A stretch of DNA of 64,000 nt from Streptosporangium sp. NBC_01495 (GCF_036250735.1 NZ_CP109430.1:8308001-8372000); one strand, 5' to 3'. Positions 25,737 through 34,744 are shown, numbered from the stretch's first letter. The notes: a model not told the origin generated them from the letters alone. Translations and numbers: made by a program.

Positions 25737-26483
25737 ATGTTCAAGGTCATCCGTCGGGCCTGGCGCTACCTGATCTTCGCCGTCTCCGGCCGGCTGGACG
25801 AGCTGTCCGACCCACGGGTCCAGATCGAGCAGGCCGTCCAGGAGGCCAAGGAGCGGCACCGGCGGCTGAGCCAGCAGGCCGCGACGGTGATCGGCAACGA
25901 GCGCGAGCTGGAGATGAGGCTCGCCCGTTCCATGGAGGAGACCGAGAGGCTCCAGGCCAACGCCCGCCAGGCCCTCCTGCTGGCCGAGCAGACCCGGGTC
26001 GCCGGCGACGAGCGCAAGGCCCTGTCGTACGAGGACTCGGCCCGCGCCTTCGCCTCGCGCCTGGTGGCGGCCGAGAGCGCGCAGCGGGAGTCGCGGCTGG
26101 CGCACGAGCGGGCCGCCCAGGCCTCGGCCCAGGCGCGGGCCGCGGTCGAGACCAACGCGATGGCCCTGCAGAAGAAGATCGCCGAGCGGATGCGCCTGCT
26201 CTCCCAGCTCGACCAGGCCAAGGTGCAGGAGGAGCTCAACAGGGCGATGGGCGACCTGTCCGGCCTCACCCCCGCCGACGAGACGCCCACTATGGACGAG
26301 GTACGCGAGAAGATCGAGAAGCGCTACGCCCGCGCCCTGGGCGAGGCCGAGCTCACCTCCGGCTCCGTCGAGGCCCGCATGATCGAGGTCGAGCGCGCCG
26401 CCCTCGACGCCGAGGGCGCCGCCCGCCTGGAGGCCATCAGGAAGAGCCTGAACCCGGAAGGGAAGCCCGAAGTAGAGAAATAA
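25737..26483 (+). CDS. PspA/IM30 (ESCRT-III-like) family protein
   Basis: A 248-residue phage-shock-protein-A homologue. The N-terminal helix FKVIRRAWRYLIFAVSGRLDELSDPRVQIEQAVQEAKE is the amphipathic membrane-binding segment of the family, followed by long heptad helices (RHRRLSQQAATVIGNERELE and onward) typical of PspA/Vipp1/ESCRT-III. Such proteins polymerise on stressed membranes. ATG follows AAGGAG. No PspF-like activator or PspC is nearby; here PspA belongs to a cassette with a solute-binding/VWA protein and a coiled-coil protein. Confidence 0.9.
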   Translation: MFKVIRRAWRYLIFAVSGRLDELSDPRVQIEQAVQEAKERHRRLSQQAATVIGNERELEMRLARSMEETERLQANARQALLLAEQTRVAGDERKALSYEDSARAFASRLVAAESAQRESRLAHERAAQASAQARAAVETNAMALQKKIAERMRLLSQLDQAKVQEELNRAMGDLSGLTPADETPTMDEVREKIEKRYARALGEAELTSGSVEARMIEVERAALDAEGAARLEAIRKSLNPEGKPEVEK

Positions 26484-26793
26484 GCGAAAAAAGGACCTTC
26501 CCCCGCAGTCTCCGCGGCCCTTACATGCCAGCGCGGCTCCCGCGACTCCTACGGCCATCGCGGCCTCTGCGGCTCCCACGGCCCTTGCGGCCATCGCAGT
26601 CCCCGCGGCTCCTGCCTCCGGATTCCGGCTTTCCCGTGTTCCCTCGCGTTCCCCGGCCCCCGCCTCCGGTTTCCCCGCCGATCAGGCGGGGTCGCCCCTC
26701 ACGCGGCGGCGGGCCGCCGGGGGCGGGCCCGGCCCGATGGGGAGGCCAGGCCCGTGGGCCCCGCTCACCGGACGGGCGGGACGCAGGGGTCGT
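26484..26793. other. gene-free convergent region
   Basis: 310 bases between pspA and the cupin gene. It contains an imperfect CGGCTCCnGCGnCTCCTACGGCC-like low-complexity tract at about 26530-26610 and GC-rich inverted segments near 26700-26760. I see no gene in it. Confidence 0.5.
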
Positions 26794-27318
26794 TCAGCGG
26801 ACGGGCAGGTCGTAGACGCGGCGCACGCTGGTGGGGGCGGCGCTGAGGTCGGCCCCGTAGACGTGGAGCGAGATGGCCGTCTCGTCGCCCGTGTTGTGGA
26901 CGCGGTGGATGTCACCGGGCGGCGCGAAGCCGCTCACCTCGCCGGCCTGGTTGGCGGTCCTGCCGATCTCGGTCAGGTGGTCGCCGTGGTCGCGGTAGAG
27001 GGTCTCGTACTCCACGCCCTGCAGCACGCCGAACACGCACCACGCGATGTGGTCGTGGATCACGGTCTTCTGTCCGGGCCGCCAGACCACGGCCAGGATC
27101 GAGAAGGCCTCCTCGGTGTGGAGGGTGTGGCCGACATAGCGGTCGGGGTCTCCGAGGCGCTCCTCCTCGGTGAGGATCTCGGGGGACGGCAGCCGTTCAC
27201 GCAGCAGCCCGGCCACGGCGAAGGCCGTCGCCCGAGCGTCGGCGGACGGGTCGACGAGCTCCCGGACCCCCGCGACCAGCTCGGCCAGGCCCGGACGGGT
27301 GAGCGTCAAGGTTGTCAT
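26794..27318 (-). CDS. cysteine dioxygenase-type cupin
   Basis: A 174-residue double-stranded beta-helix protein. The metal motif HDH in KTVIHDHIAWCVFGVLQG and the later His in PPGDIHRVHNTG match the cysteine dioxygenase / COG5553 group of iron-dependent thiol oxidases; ISLHVYGADL ends the fold. These enzymes oxidise thiols such as cysteine or mercaptopropionate to sulfinates in the cytoplasm; the substrate is not known. It is divergent from a LysR regulator, with only 75 bases between the starts, so that regulator probably controls it. Confidence 0.88.
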   Translation of the reverse strand: MTTLTLTRPGLAELVAGVRELVDPSADARATAFAVAGLLRERLPSPEILTEEERLGDPDRYVGHTLHTEEAFSILAVVWRPGQKTVIHDHIAWCVFGVLQGVEYETLYRDHGDHLTEIGRTANQAGEVSGFAPPGDIHRVHNTGDETAISLHVYGADLSAAPTSVRRVYDLPVR

Positions 27319-27369
27319 GCTTCAAGGATGCGCCGGGGAGATCCATAACGTCTAATGCCTATCTTCCCG

Positions 27370-27386
27370 CTTATTCATAGATAAAG
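27370..27386. promoter_or_regulatory. candidate LysR binding site
   Basis: CTTATTCATAGATAAAG contains TTAT-N6-ATAA, fitting the LysR T-N11-A pattern, in the short AT-rich gap between the divergent cupin and LysR genes and a few bases ahead of the regulator's ATG. Confidence 0.4.
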
Positions 27387-27393
27387 TTGATAC

Positions 27394-28260
27394 ATGCTTG
27401 ATATCGTGCGACTTCGCGTCCTCGCCTCGGTGTCCCGGCACGGCTCGGTGACCGCGGCGGCCAGGGAGCTGCACTACTCCCAGCCCTCGGTGAGCCACCA
27501 CCTCGCGAAGCTCGAGGCCGAGACCGGGGCCAAGCTGATCCAGCGGGTCGGCCGGGGCATCCGGCTGACCGAGGCGGGCCGCCTGCTCGCCGAGCGGGCC
27601 ACCGAGATCATCGGCCGCCTCGACTCCGCGTCCGCCGAGCTGTCGGCGCACGTGGGCCTGCGCGCCGGGCGGGTCAGACTGGCCGCCTTCCCCTCCGCCC
27701 TCGGGACGTTCGTGCCCGAGGCCGCCGCCGTCCTCGCCGAGGGGCACCCCGGCCTGGAGCTGCGGCTGACCGAGACCGAGCCCCCCGACGCGCTGCGCAT
27801 GCTCAAGGCCGGCTACGTGGACGTGGCGGTCATCTTCCGCTACGACGACACCGCCCCCGAGGCCGACGGGATCCGGCTGCTCCACCTGCTGGACGACCCC
27901 AGCCACCTGGTCACCTCCGGTCCGGTCGGCGACCTGACCTCCCACCGCGACTCCCAGTGGATCGGGGGCTGTGACCGGTGCCGCAGCCACCTGCTGGAGC
28001 TGTGCGCCAGGGCGGGCTTCGAGCCGGAGATCGCCTTCACCACCGATGACATCGTCGCCGTCCAGGCCCTGGTCGCCGCCGGGATCGGGGTGAGCGTCCT
28101 GCCGGGGCTCGCCCTGCACGCCCACCGGCATCCGAAGATCAACGCGACCGAGCTTCCCGGCTCGACCCGTCACGTCTACGCCGCAACCTACGGCGAGCCC
28201 CCCGACCCCCCGGCCACCACCGCCCTGCTGGCCGCCCTGACCTCGGTGACGTCCCCGTAG
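27394..28260 (+). CDS. LysR-type transcriptional regulator
   Basis: A 288-residue regulator with the canonical N-terminal helix-turn-helix LRVLASVSRHGSVTAAARELHYSQPSVSHHLAKLE and a C-terminal periplasmic-binding-like effector domain (about 90-285; RAGRVRLAAFPSALGTFVPE, VSVLPGLAL). Transcribed away from the cysteine-dioxygenase-type cupin. By family habit it would activate the cupin gene in response to a small effector, perhaps a thiol; the effector is unknown. It is followed by an ABC exporter pair on the same strand after 95 bases. Confidence 0.92.
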   Translation: MLDIVRLRVLASVSRHGSVTAAARELHYSQPSVSHHLAKLEAETGAKLIQRVGRGIRLTEAGRLLAERATEIIGRLDSASAELSAHVGLRAGRVRLAAFPSALGTFVPEAAAVLAEGHPGLELRLTETEPPDALRMLKAGYVDVAVIFRYDDTAPEADGIRLLHLLDDPSHLVTSGPVGDLTSHRDSQWIGGCDRCRSHLLELCARAGFEPEIAFTTDDIVAVQALVAAGIGVSVLPGLALHAHRHPKINATELPGSTRHVYAATYGEPPDPPATTALLAALTSVTSP

Positions 28261-28355
28261 GACGCCCATGCCGCCCCCGCCGAACGCGCGGGCGTACCGC
28301 CGGGGGCCGGACGCCCGCCCGCGCGGTCGGGGCCCGCGGTGGCTACTCTCGAACG

Positions 28356-28997
28356 GTGCTCACAGCGATCGTCACGGTCCACGGTCTCAGCGTGGAACTC
28401 GGCGGCAACCCCGTGCTCCGCGACATCAGCCTGACGGCGGCCCCCGGGGAGGTCGTCGCCGTGATCGGCGCGAACGGCACGGGAAAGTCGACGTTGCTGC
28501 GCTGCCTGGCCGGGCTGCACCCCACGCCCCCCGACGCGCTGCGCGTCCTGGGCGGCCCCCCGAGGGACGACGCCGGCTTCTGGCGCGACGTCGCCCTGGT
28601 CGAGGACGAACCGGCGTGGTATCCGGGTCTGACGGCGCGCGAGCACCTGGAGCTGATGCACGCCGTCCACGCTCCGGCCCGGCTGGAGGTCGAGGCGGCG
28701 CTGGAGCTGTTCGACCTCGGGGAGCGCGCCGACGCGTCGCCGTTGACCCTCTCCACCGGCCAGCGGCAGCGGCTCTCGCTGGCGGCCGCCCTGCTCAGGC
28801 CGAGCAGGCTGCTGCTCCTGGACGAGCCGGAGCGCGGGCTCGACGAGATGTTCCGCGGGCGTCTGGCCACGATCCTGACGGGCTACGCGAGCGCCGGCGG
28901 CACGGTGATCATGGCGACCCACGACCACCGGCTCGCCGAGGGCACCCGGGCTCGCCAGGTCATGCTGGCGGCCGGTCAGGTGACGGGCCGATCATGA
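28356..28997 (+). CDS. ABC transporter ATP-binding protein
   Basis: A 213-residue ATPase. Walker A is GANGTGKST (about residues 38-46), the signature is LSTGQRQRLSLAAALL, Walker B is LLLLDEPERGLDE and the switch His is in MATHDHRLAEG. TACTCT (28344-28349) lies six bases before the GTG, with no ribosome site, suggesting leaderless expression. The stop overlaps the ATG of the permease by four bases. Cargo is unknown; the domain layout fits export more than uptake, as no binding protein is near. Confidence 0.92.
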   Translation: MLTAIVTVHGLSVELGGNPVLRDISLTAAPGEVVAVIGANGTGKSTLLRCLAGLHPTPPDALRVLGGPPRDDAGFWRDVALVEDEPAWYPGLTAREHLELMHAVHAPARLEVEAALELFDLGERADASPLTLSTGQRQRLSLAAALLRPSRLLLLDEPERGLDEMFRGRLATILTGYASAGGTVIMATHDHRLAEGTRARQVMLAAGQVTGRS

Positions 28998-30544
28998 ACG
29001 CGGAGCAGGGTTTGAACACGGCGCCGAACACGAACGCGGAGCCGGGCGTGAGCACGGCCCGGAGTGCCCGCGCCTTCGTCAGAGCTCGCGGCAGCGCCCC
29101 CGCGAGCTGGCTGGACCGCTACACGACGCTGTTCGGACTGGCGATACTGCTCGCCGTACTGGCCCAACCGGCCTCGTCCGCGCTCGCCTCGCTCGCCCGG
29201 CAGGCGGACCCGTCGCGGACGGGAGCCGGACTCACCCTGGTCATGCTCGCCTACGCCGGTCTTCTCATCGCCGCCCGCGCGCTCGGCCCCGTCGCGCTGC
29301 CGGCCGCCGACGCCGCCTGGCTGCTGCTGTCCCCGCTGCGCCGCCGCGGTGTGCTGGGCCGGACGGCGACGCTTCTCCTGGTGCTGGCCGTCCTGGCCGG
29401 AGCCGCGCTCGGGGTGGGCGCGCTCACCGTCCTGGGCGCGCCGGACCAGCTGGCGCTGCGGCTGGTCACCGCCGTGCTCCTGGGTGTCTCGGCGAGCGTG
29501 GGCGGCATGGCACTGGCCATGCTCTCCCAGTCGTCGCAGAGCTGGCAGCCGTGGCTGAACGCGGCCGTCGTCGTGACCGCCCTGCTGGCCGCAGTGGCGG
29601 CGCTGTCGGCGCTGAGCGGCCCGGCGCGGCGCTTCGTGGCCGAGGTCGCGAACGCGCCCGCGCCGCAGGGCGTGCCGATGGCCGGTCTCGCCGTCGCGGC
29701 AGCCGCCCTGCTCGCGTGGAGGGCGTGGTCGGCGCTGGCCGGGATTCCGGCGCGGGCCGTGCTCTCCGCCTCCACCCGGGCGGGTCACGTGAGCACCGCC
29801 GCCGTCGGCATGGATCCGGGAGCCCTGACCTGGATCGCCGAGGACAACCACTGGCGGGGGCGTACCCTGCGCTCGCGCCCCTGGCCACCGCTGCCCGCCC
29901 CACTGGCCCTGGCCTGGCAGGACTGGCGTCGGCTGGGGCGGCGTCCGGGCCGGCTGGCCGCCCTGCTCGGAGGTGTGGCGCTGCCCGTGCTGGCGGCGTC
30001 GGCGGCCGGTGAGGTCGGCGCGGTCGTGACGGGCGTCGTGTTCGCCGGGGCGCTGACCGCCACGGTGGCGGGCATCTCGGGCGCGCGACGCGACGGCGAC
30101 AACCCGGGCCTGGCCCGGCTGCTCGGGGTCGGCGCCCGCTCGGCTCTGGCCGCCAGGTCGCTGCTGCCGGCGCTGCTGGGCGGTGCCTGGCTGACCCTCG
30201 CCCTGATCTGCATGTCCCTGACGGGCGCGCTCGGGACGGGCCCGTGGTGGCTGTTCGGACCGCTCGCCGCCCCCGCCCTGGCCGCCGGAGGCCTGCGGAT
30301 GGCCCGCCGGAGCCCGATCGACCACACCATGCCGATCATCGAGACGCCGGCGGGGACGATACCGATCGGCCCGCTCATCTGGGGTATGACCGGCGTGGAC
30401 CTCGCGCTGCTCGGATGCCTCCCGCTGGTGCTCGCGCTGGGTCCCCAGCCGTCCTTTCCCACCGCCTTGCTGGTCGTCCAGGCTCTGACCGGTACGGCCG
30501 TCCTGCTGGGCTATCTGCTCCGGGCGGGAGCCGCCCGGCGGTGA
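28994..30544 (+). CDS. ABC transporter permease (DUF6297-like)
   Basis: A 516-residue polytopic membrane protein with about ten to twelve hydrophobic segments, beginning after a hydrophilic Asn/Thr/Ala-rich N-terminus of about 40 residues. The segment ALPAADAAWLLLSPLRRRGVLGR is characteristic of actinobacterial exporter permeases that pair with small ATPases. The ATG overlaps the ATPase stop (ATGA), so the pair is one operon. The open frame from 28268 is a shadow of the ATPase. Family naming is moderate; the role as partner permease is well supported by context. Confidence 0.85.
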   Translation: MNAEQGLNTAPNTNAEPGVSTARSARAFVRARGSAPASWLDRYTTLFGLAILLAVLAQPASSALASLARQADPSRTGAGLTLVMLAYAGLLIAARALGPVALPAADAAWLLLSPLRRRGVLGRTATLLLVLAVLAGAALGVGALTVLGAPDQLALRLVTAVLLGVSASVGGMALAMLSQSSQSWQPWLNAAVVVTALLAAVAALSALSGPARRFVAEVANAPAPQGVPMAGLAVAAAALLAWRAWSALAGIPARAVLSASTRAGHVSTAAVGMDPGALTWIAEDNHWRGRTLRSRPWPPLPAPLALAWQDWRRLGRRPGRLAALLGGVALPVLAASAAGEVGAVVTGVVFAGALTATVAGISGARRDGDNPGLARLLGVGARSALAARSLLPALLGGAWLTLALICMSLTGALGTGPWWLFGPLAAPALAAGGLRMARRSPIDHTMPIIETPAGTIPIGPLIWGMTGVDLALLGCLPLVLALGPQPSFPTALLVVQALTGTAVLLGYLLRAGAARR

Positions 30545-30587
30545 AAATGTGAGGCGCCCGGGGAACCGGTGACCCTACGATCCGGAT

Positions 30588-31232
30588 ATGCCGGATTTGC
30601 CAACTCTCGCGCTCTTCGCCGCCGCGACCCTCGCCCTGCTGCTCGTACCGGGGCCCGCGGTGCTCTACATCGTGACCCGCAGCGTCGCCCAGGGCCGGTC
30701 CGCCGGGCTGATATCGGTGCTCGGCATCCACCTCGGCTCGCTGGTCCACGTGGCCGCCGCCGCCCTGGGCATCAGCGCCCTGCTCGCGGCCTCGTCGACC
30801 GGGTTCACGATCGTGAAGTATCTCGGCGCCGCCTACCTGATCTGGCTGGGCGTGCGCAAGCTCATGACCCGCTCGAACGGGGAGGAGTCCTTCGAGCCGC
30901 GGATGGCGACCAGATCGCGGATGTTCTGGGAGGGCTTCGTGGTCAACGTGCTCAACCCGAAGACCGCGATCTTCTTCCTCGCCTTCCTGCCGCAGTTCGC
31001 CGACCCGGAGGCCGGGCCGATCGCCCCGCAGATCGTGCTGCTCGGCCTGATCTGGACGGTGCTCGGCATGGCCAGTGACGGCGCCTTCGCCCTGCTCGCC
31101 TCGGCCATGGCGGGCCGCCTGCGCCGCTCGGCCCGCGCCCGCCGCCGTCTGGACGTCACCAGCGGCGTCGTCTATCTCGGCCTGGGAGCCGTCGCGGCCT
31201 TCAGCGGCGAGAACTCCATGGCCAAGGCCTGA
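30588..31232 (+). CDS. LysE family amino-acid/metabolite exporter
   Basis: A 214-residue exporter with about six transmembrane helices. Family motifs are visible: LFAAATLALLLVPGPAVLYIVTRS at the N-terminus and FWEGFVVNVLNPKTAIFFLAFLPQF in the middle. LysE/RhtB proteins expel amino acids or homoserine lactone-like compounds using the proton gradient. TACGAT (30576-30581) ends six bases before the ATG, and there is no ribosome site, indicating a leaderless start. It converges on the galM gene. Confidence 0.93.
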   Translation: MPDLPTLALFAAATLALLLVPGPAVLYIVTRSVAQGRSAGLISVLGIHLGSLVHVAAAALGISALLAASSTGFTIVKYLGAAYLIWLGVRKLMTRSNGEESFEPRMATRSRMFWEGFVVNVLNPKTAIFFLAFLPQFADPEAGPIAPQIVLLGLIWTVLGMASDGAFALLASAMAGRLRRSARARRRLDVTSGVVYLGLGAVAAFSGENSMAKA

Positions 31233-31281
31233 GGACGGGCCCTCCCCTCAGGCCCTTCAGGCCTCTCAGACCCGGTGCCCG

Positions 31282-32235
31282 TCAGGTGAAGCGGTAGGTG
31301 GTGGTGGAGTCGAACCGCTCGCCGGGGCGCAGGACCACCGAGGGGAAGTGGGGCCGGTTGGGCGAGTCGGGGAAGTGCTGGGTCTCCAGGCACAGGCCCG
31401 CGTGCTTTCCGTACGCGGTGGCGACGCCGTCCAGGAAGTTGCCCGTGTAGAACTGCACGCCCGGCTCGGTGGTGGTGACCTCCATGGTGAGCCCCCCGGC
31501 CGGTTCGCGGACCTCCATGCCGCCGCGCAGGACGTAGCAGTGGTCGTAGCCGCCGCCCAGCAGGGGGTCGGCGATCCGCTCGCCGATCTCGTACGGCGAG
31601 GTGAAGTCGAACGGGGTTCCGGCGACCGGGGCGAGCTCCCCGGTCGGGATCTGCGTGGCGTCGACCGGCAGGTAGTGGTCGGCGTCGATGCGGACCACGT
31701 GCTTGAGGACGTCGCCGCCCCCGGCGAGGTTGAAGTAGGAGTGGTTGGTGAGGTTCAGCACGGTCGGCGCGTCGGTGACCGCGTGGTAGTCGATCCGGAT
31801 CGCGTCGCCGGTCAGCGTGTAGGTGACCGAGACGGTGAGCGTGCCGGGGTAGCCCTGCTCGCCGTCCGGGCTGACGTGCTCCAGGGTCACGGCGGTGTCC
31901 GAGGCGGCGGTGATCCGCCAGACCCGGGTGTCGAAGCCGTGCGTCCCGCCGTGCAGGCTGTTGGGGCCGTTGTTGACCGGCAGCTCGTGGTCGCGGCCGT
32001 CGAGGGTGAAGCGCCCGCCCGCGATGCGGTTGCCGTACCGGCCGACCACGGCGCCGAAGTAGCGGCTGCGCGTCAGGTAGTCGCCGAGGTTGTCGTAGCC
32101 GAGGACCACGTCGACGCCGGAGACCTCCAGCGACTGCAGGATCGCCCCGTAGCCGAGGATCGCGGCGCGCATCGGCCCGTTCGACAGCACGTGCCGCTCG
32201 ACCCGCTCGCCCGACGGGGTGGTTCCGAAGGTCAT
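31282..32235 (-). CDS. galM: aldose 1-epimerase (mutarotase)
   Basis: A 317-residue GalM-type enzyme that interconverts the alpha and beta anomers of aldoses in the cytoplasm. Catalytic and substrate residues are visible: NNGPNSLHGGTHGFDTRVW and LTNHSYFNLAG carry the two His, and GLCLETQHFPDSPNRPHFPS carries the catalytic Glu. The start overlaps the stop of the LacI gene (ATGA), so both are one transcript, controlled by the divergent promoter region upstream of lacI. This suggests the regulator senses an aldose. Confidence 0.94.
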   Translation of the reverse strand: MTFGTTPSGERVERHVLSNGPMRAAILGYGAILQSLEVSGVDVVLGYDNLGDYLTRSRYFGAVVGRYGNRIAGGRFTLDGRDHELPVNNGPNSLHGGTHGFDTRVWRITAASDTAVTLEHVSPDGEQGYPGTLTVSVTYTLTGDAIRIDYHAVTDAPTVLNLTNHSYFNLAGGGDVLKHVVRIDADHYLPVDATQIPTGELAPVAGTPFDFTSPYEIGERIADPLLGGGYDHCYVLRGGMEVREPAGGLTMEVTTTEPGVQFYTGNFLDGVATAYGKHAGLCLETQHFPDSPNRPHFPSVVLRPGERFDSTTTYRFT

Positions 32236-33203
32236 TGTCGTGCCTCTCCGGTGGATTCACGGACGACCAGGCTGGTGTCCAGGGTGGCCAGGGTAGGGGT
32301 GGCACCGTCGTCGAACGACTGCAGCAGCAGGTCCACGGCCATCCGCCCGGCGGCGGCCGTGGGCATGGCCACGGTGGTCAACTTGGGCCGGTTCAGCCGT
32401 CCGGGCACGATGTCGTCGACGCCGACCACGCTGACCTCGTCGGGGACGCGCACGCCGCGCTCGTACAGGCCCTCGATGAGCCCGATGGCCACCAGGTCGT
32501 TGTAGGCGAGCACGCCCGTCACTCCGGCGGCGACCACCTCGGCGGCGACGGCGAGGCCGCCCTGCTCGGTGGGCGCGTTCGGGCCGAGGATCACCAGCTC
32601 GACGCCGTCCGTCGCGGTCGCGGCGGCGCGCATCTCGCCACTGGTCCACGAGCCGACCGGCCCGGAGAGCAGGGCGATCCTGCGGTGGCCGAGCCGGATC
32701 AGGTGCTCGATCGCGAGGCGGGCGCCCTGGCCGACGTCCATCAGTATCGTCGGCATGCCCTTCACCCGCCGGTTGACCACCACGAACGGCACGTCGGCGC
32801 GGAGCCGCTCTATGACCCGGTTGGACAGCCGGGGGCTGCAGAGCAGGACCCCGTCGACCTGCTTGGCGAGCGTCTGGATCAGCTCCTCCTCGACCTGCGG
32901 GTCCTCGTCGGTGTCGGCCACGAACACGTGGTAGTCGCGGGCCCTGGCCTGCGCCTGGGCGGCCTTGATCAGCGGCGGGAAGAACGGGTTGGAGATGTCG
33001 GCGACGATGAGGCCGATGTTGTGGGTCCTGCCGGTGGTGAGGGCCCGCGCGGCGCGGTTGGGCCGGTAGCCGAGATCCTCGGCGACGGCGAGCACGCGGT
33101 TGCGGGTCTCGGTGTTCACCAGGTGTGGCGCCGAGAAGGTGCGGGACACCGTCGAGACGTGCACTCCCGACGCCCGCGCCACGTCCCTGATCGTCGCTGC
33201 CAC
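32232..33203 (-). CDS. LacI-family transcriptional repressor
   Basis: A 323-residue regulator. The N-terminal helix-turn-helix and hinge read ATIRDVARASGVHVSTVSRTF and then LGYRPNRAARALTTGRTHNIGLIV. The sugar-binding domain has SNPFFPPLIKAAQAQARA and SVVGVDDIVPGRL. It is transcribed with galM and divergently from a Gfo/Idh/MocA oxidoreductase. Two palindromic operators in the intergenic region sit on both promoters, so it very likely represses both units and itself, with relief by a sugar. Confidence 0.95.
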   Translation of the reverse strand: MAATIRDVARASGVHVSTVSRTFSAPHLVNTETRNRVLAVAEDLGYRPNRAARALTTGRTHNIGLIVADISNPFFPPLIKAAQAQARARDYHVFVADTDEDPQVEEELIQTLAKQVDGVLLCSPRLSNRVIERLRADVPFVVVNRRVKGMPTILMDVGQGARLAIEHLIRLGHRRIALLSGPVGSWTSGEMRAAATATDGVELVILGPNAPTEQGGLAVAAEVVAAGVTGVLAYNDLVAIGLIEGLYERGVRVPDEVSVVGVDDIVPGRLNRPKLTTVAMPTAAAGRMAVDLLLQSFDDGATPTLATLDTSLVVRESTGEARQ

Positions 33204-33244
33204 CGCGCTCCTTCGCCCTGGCCCTCCATCGGGCCTTGAAGCAC

Positions 33245-33273
33245 ATTAGTGCAAGCGGTTGCGCGACTGTCAA
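33245..33273 (-). promoter_or_regulatory. promoter of lacI-galM with operator in the spacer
   Basis: On the minus strand a perfect TTGACA (33268-33273) and ACTAAT (33245-33250) are 17 bases apart. The spacer holds the near-palindrome GCAACCGCTTGC (33251-33262), similar to the operator at 33415. This points to autorepression. Confidence 0.7.
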
Positions 33274-33358
33274 CGCCGGAATCGGGTGGTCTGCGAAACG
33301 GTACCGGAGCGATCCCGCCGCTCTGGCGATCGCAAATACCGAAAAATATGCAGATGGG

Positions 33359-33366
33359 AAGCGCTT
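33359..33366. promoter_or_regulatory. AAGCGCTT palindrome (second LacI-type motif)
   Basis: GGGAAGCGCTTTACC spans 33356-33370 just upstream of the -35 of the plus-strand promoter. A close match, GGTAAGCGCTTTCC, precedes the aldehyde dehydrogenase gene at 41098-41111. The core is typical of LacI-family operators. Confidence 0.5.
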
Positions 33367-33381
33367 TACCAAATTGGGCCC

Positions 33382-33410
33382 TTGACGTTACTGGCAGATG
33401 TCATCAATGT
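33382..33410 (+). promoter_or_regulatory. promoter of the Gfo/Idh/MocA oxidoreductase
   Basis: TTGACG (33382-33387), 17-base spacer, CAATGT (33405-33410). The operator at 33415-33428 would cover the transcription start. Confidence 0.55.
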
Positions 33411-33414
33411 TTCT

Positions 33415-33428
33415 TGCAACCGGTTGCA
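33415..33428. promoter_or_regulatory. LacI-type operator, perfect palindrome
   Basis: TGCAACCGGTTGCA is a perfect 14-bp palindrome with the central CCGG typical of LacI-family sites, located at the expected start of the plus-strand transcript. Confidence 0.75.
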
Positions 33429-33622
33429 GCCCTGACGCCGATTCGGAGGGAGTTGCCGGCGATGGCGATCACCACGGCGGATCCCCGGATACGCCGCCGT
33501 CCGGGCCGCCCCGCGAGCGCGCGGCGAGCCCGGCCACCGGGTGGGCGGACGGCGCCGGTGAAGAAGGGCGAGACGCGCGCCGGAGACCACCGGCGCCCGG
33601 GACTGCGATGGGAGGTGGCGTG

Positions 33623-34744
33623 ATGGAACCGGTTCGCGTGGTGCTCGCCGGGGCGCACGGGCACGGCCGGTGGCACCTGTCGAACGTGCGGCGGCTGGCC
33701 GAGGCCGGACTGGTGGAGCCGGCCGGGGTGTGCGACGTGCGGCCGGTCGACGACCTGCCCGAGGGGGCGGAGTTCTCCGGCGACCTGGTCGGCCTGATCG
33801 GGCGTACCGGCGCCGAGGTGACGATCCTGTGCACGCCCGTCCACACCCACGCCGAGCTGGCGGAGAAGGCGCTGCGCGCCGGGTCGCACGTGCTGCTGGA
33901 GAAGCCGCCCGCCGCCACGTACGCGGACTACCTGCGGATCGCCGCGGTGGCCCGGGAGACGGGGCTCGCCTGCCAGGTGGGATTCCAGAGCCTGGGCTCG
34001 GAGGCGATCCCCGCGACCCGGCGGATGGTCGCCGAGGGGACGATCGGCCGGGTCACCGGGATCGGCGCGGCGGGCGCGTGGGAGCGCCCCTACTCCTACT
34101 ACGGGCGGGTGCCGTGGGCCGGAAGACGCGAGGTCGACGGCGTTCCCGTGGGGGACGGCGTCCTCACCAACCCGCTCGCGCACGCGACCGCGACCGCGCT
34201 GGCCGTCTCCGGCGCGGTGGCGGAGAACGTCGAGGTCGAGCTCTACCGGGCCAACGCGATCGAGGCGGACGACACCTCGTGCGTACGGGTACGGATGGAC
34301 GACGGGACCGTGGTGACGGTCGCGGTCTCGCTGTGCGCGGACCGGCGGCACGAGCCGTACCTGATCGTGCACGGCGAGAACGGGCGGATCCGGCTGACCT
34401 ACACCGAGGACCGGATCGAGTTCGACGGGACCTCGGTCGTCCACCCCAGGACCGACCTGCTGGAGAACCTCGTCGCGCACATCCGCGACGGCGCCGGCCT
34501 GCTCGTACCGCTGGAGAGGACCGCGGGGTTCATGCGCGTCATGGAGGCGGTGCGGCTGGCGCCCGAGCCGCTGGCCATACCGGACGTGTACCAGGAGATC
34601 GGCGACGAGCGCCGGGTGCTGCCCAGGATCGCCGAGCTGACGGCGGCGAGCGCGGAACGGCTGGCGCTCTACTCGGAGCTGCGGGTGCCCTGGAGCGGGC
34701 GCCGTCCCGGCGTGGGGCGGCCGTCCTCCGGCGCGAAGCGGTGA
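33623..34744 (+). CDS. Gfo/Idh/MocA family sugar oxidoreductase
   Basis: A 373-residue NAD(P)-dependent dehydrogenase. The Rossmann motif is VVLAGAHGHGRWHLSNV, and the family's catalytic Lys lies in LLEKPPAATYADYL. The C-terminal substrate domain includes GRVTGIGAAGAWERPYSYYGR. The ATG at 33623 follows GGGAGGTGG; a GTG one codon earlier is possible. It is divergent from lacI-galM and shares LacI-type operators, so it probably oxidises the sugar that GalM mutarotates. The exact sugar is unknown. Confidence 0.9.
   Translation: MEPVRVVLAGAHGHGRWHLSNVRRLAEAGLVEPAGVCDVRPVDDLPEGAEFSGDLVGLIGRTGAEVTILCTPVHTHAELAEKALRAGSHVLLEKPPAATYADYLRIAAVARETGLACQVGFQSLGSEAIPATRRMVAEGTIGRVTGIGAAGAWERPYSYYGRVPWAGRREVDGVPVGDGVLTNPLAHATATALAVSGAVAENVEVELYRANAIEADDTSCVRVRMDDGTVVTVAVSLCADRRHEPYLIVHGENGRIRLTYTEDRIEFDGTSVVHPRTDLLENLVAHIRDGAGLLVPLERTAGFMRVMEAVRLAPEPLAIPDVYQEIGDERRVLPRIAELTAASAERLALYSELRVPWSGRRPGVGRPSSGAKR

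Larger units (their letters stand above)
33204..33622. other. divergent control region between lacI-galM and the oxidoreductase
   Basis: 419 bases without a gene, containing a promoter in each direction, two operators of the TGCAA-x-CGGTTGC type and one AAGCGCTT palindrome. The segment 33430-33615 is GC-rich; it could be a leader for the oxidoreductase and has no gene of its own. Confidence 0.7.
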
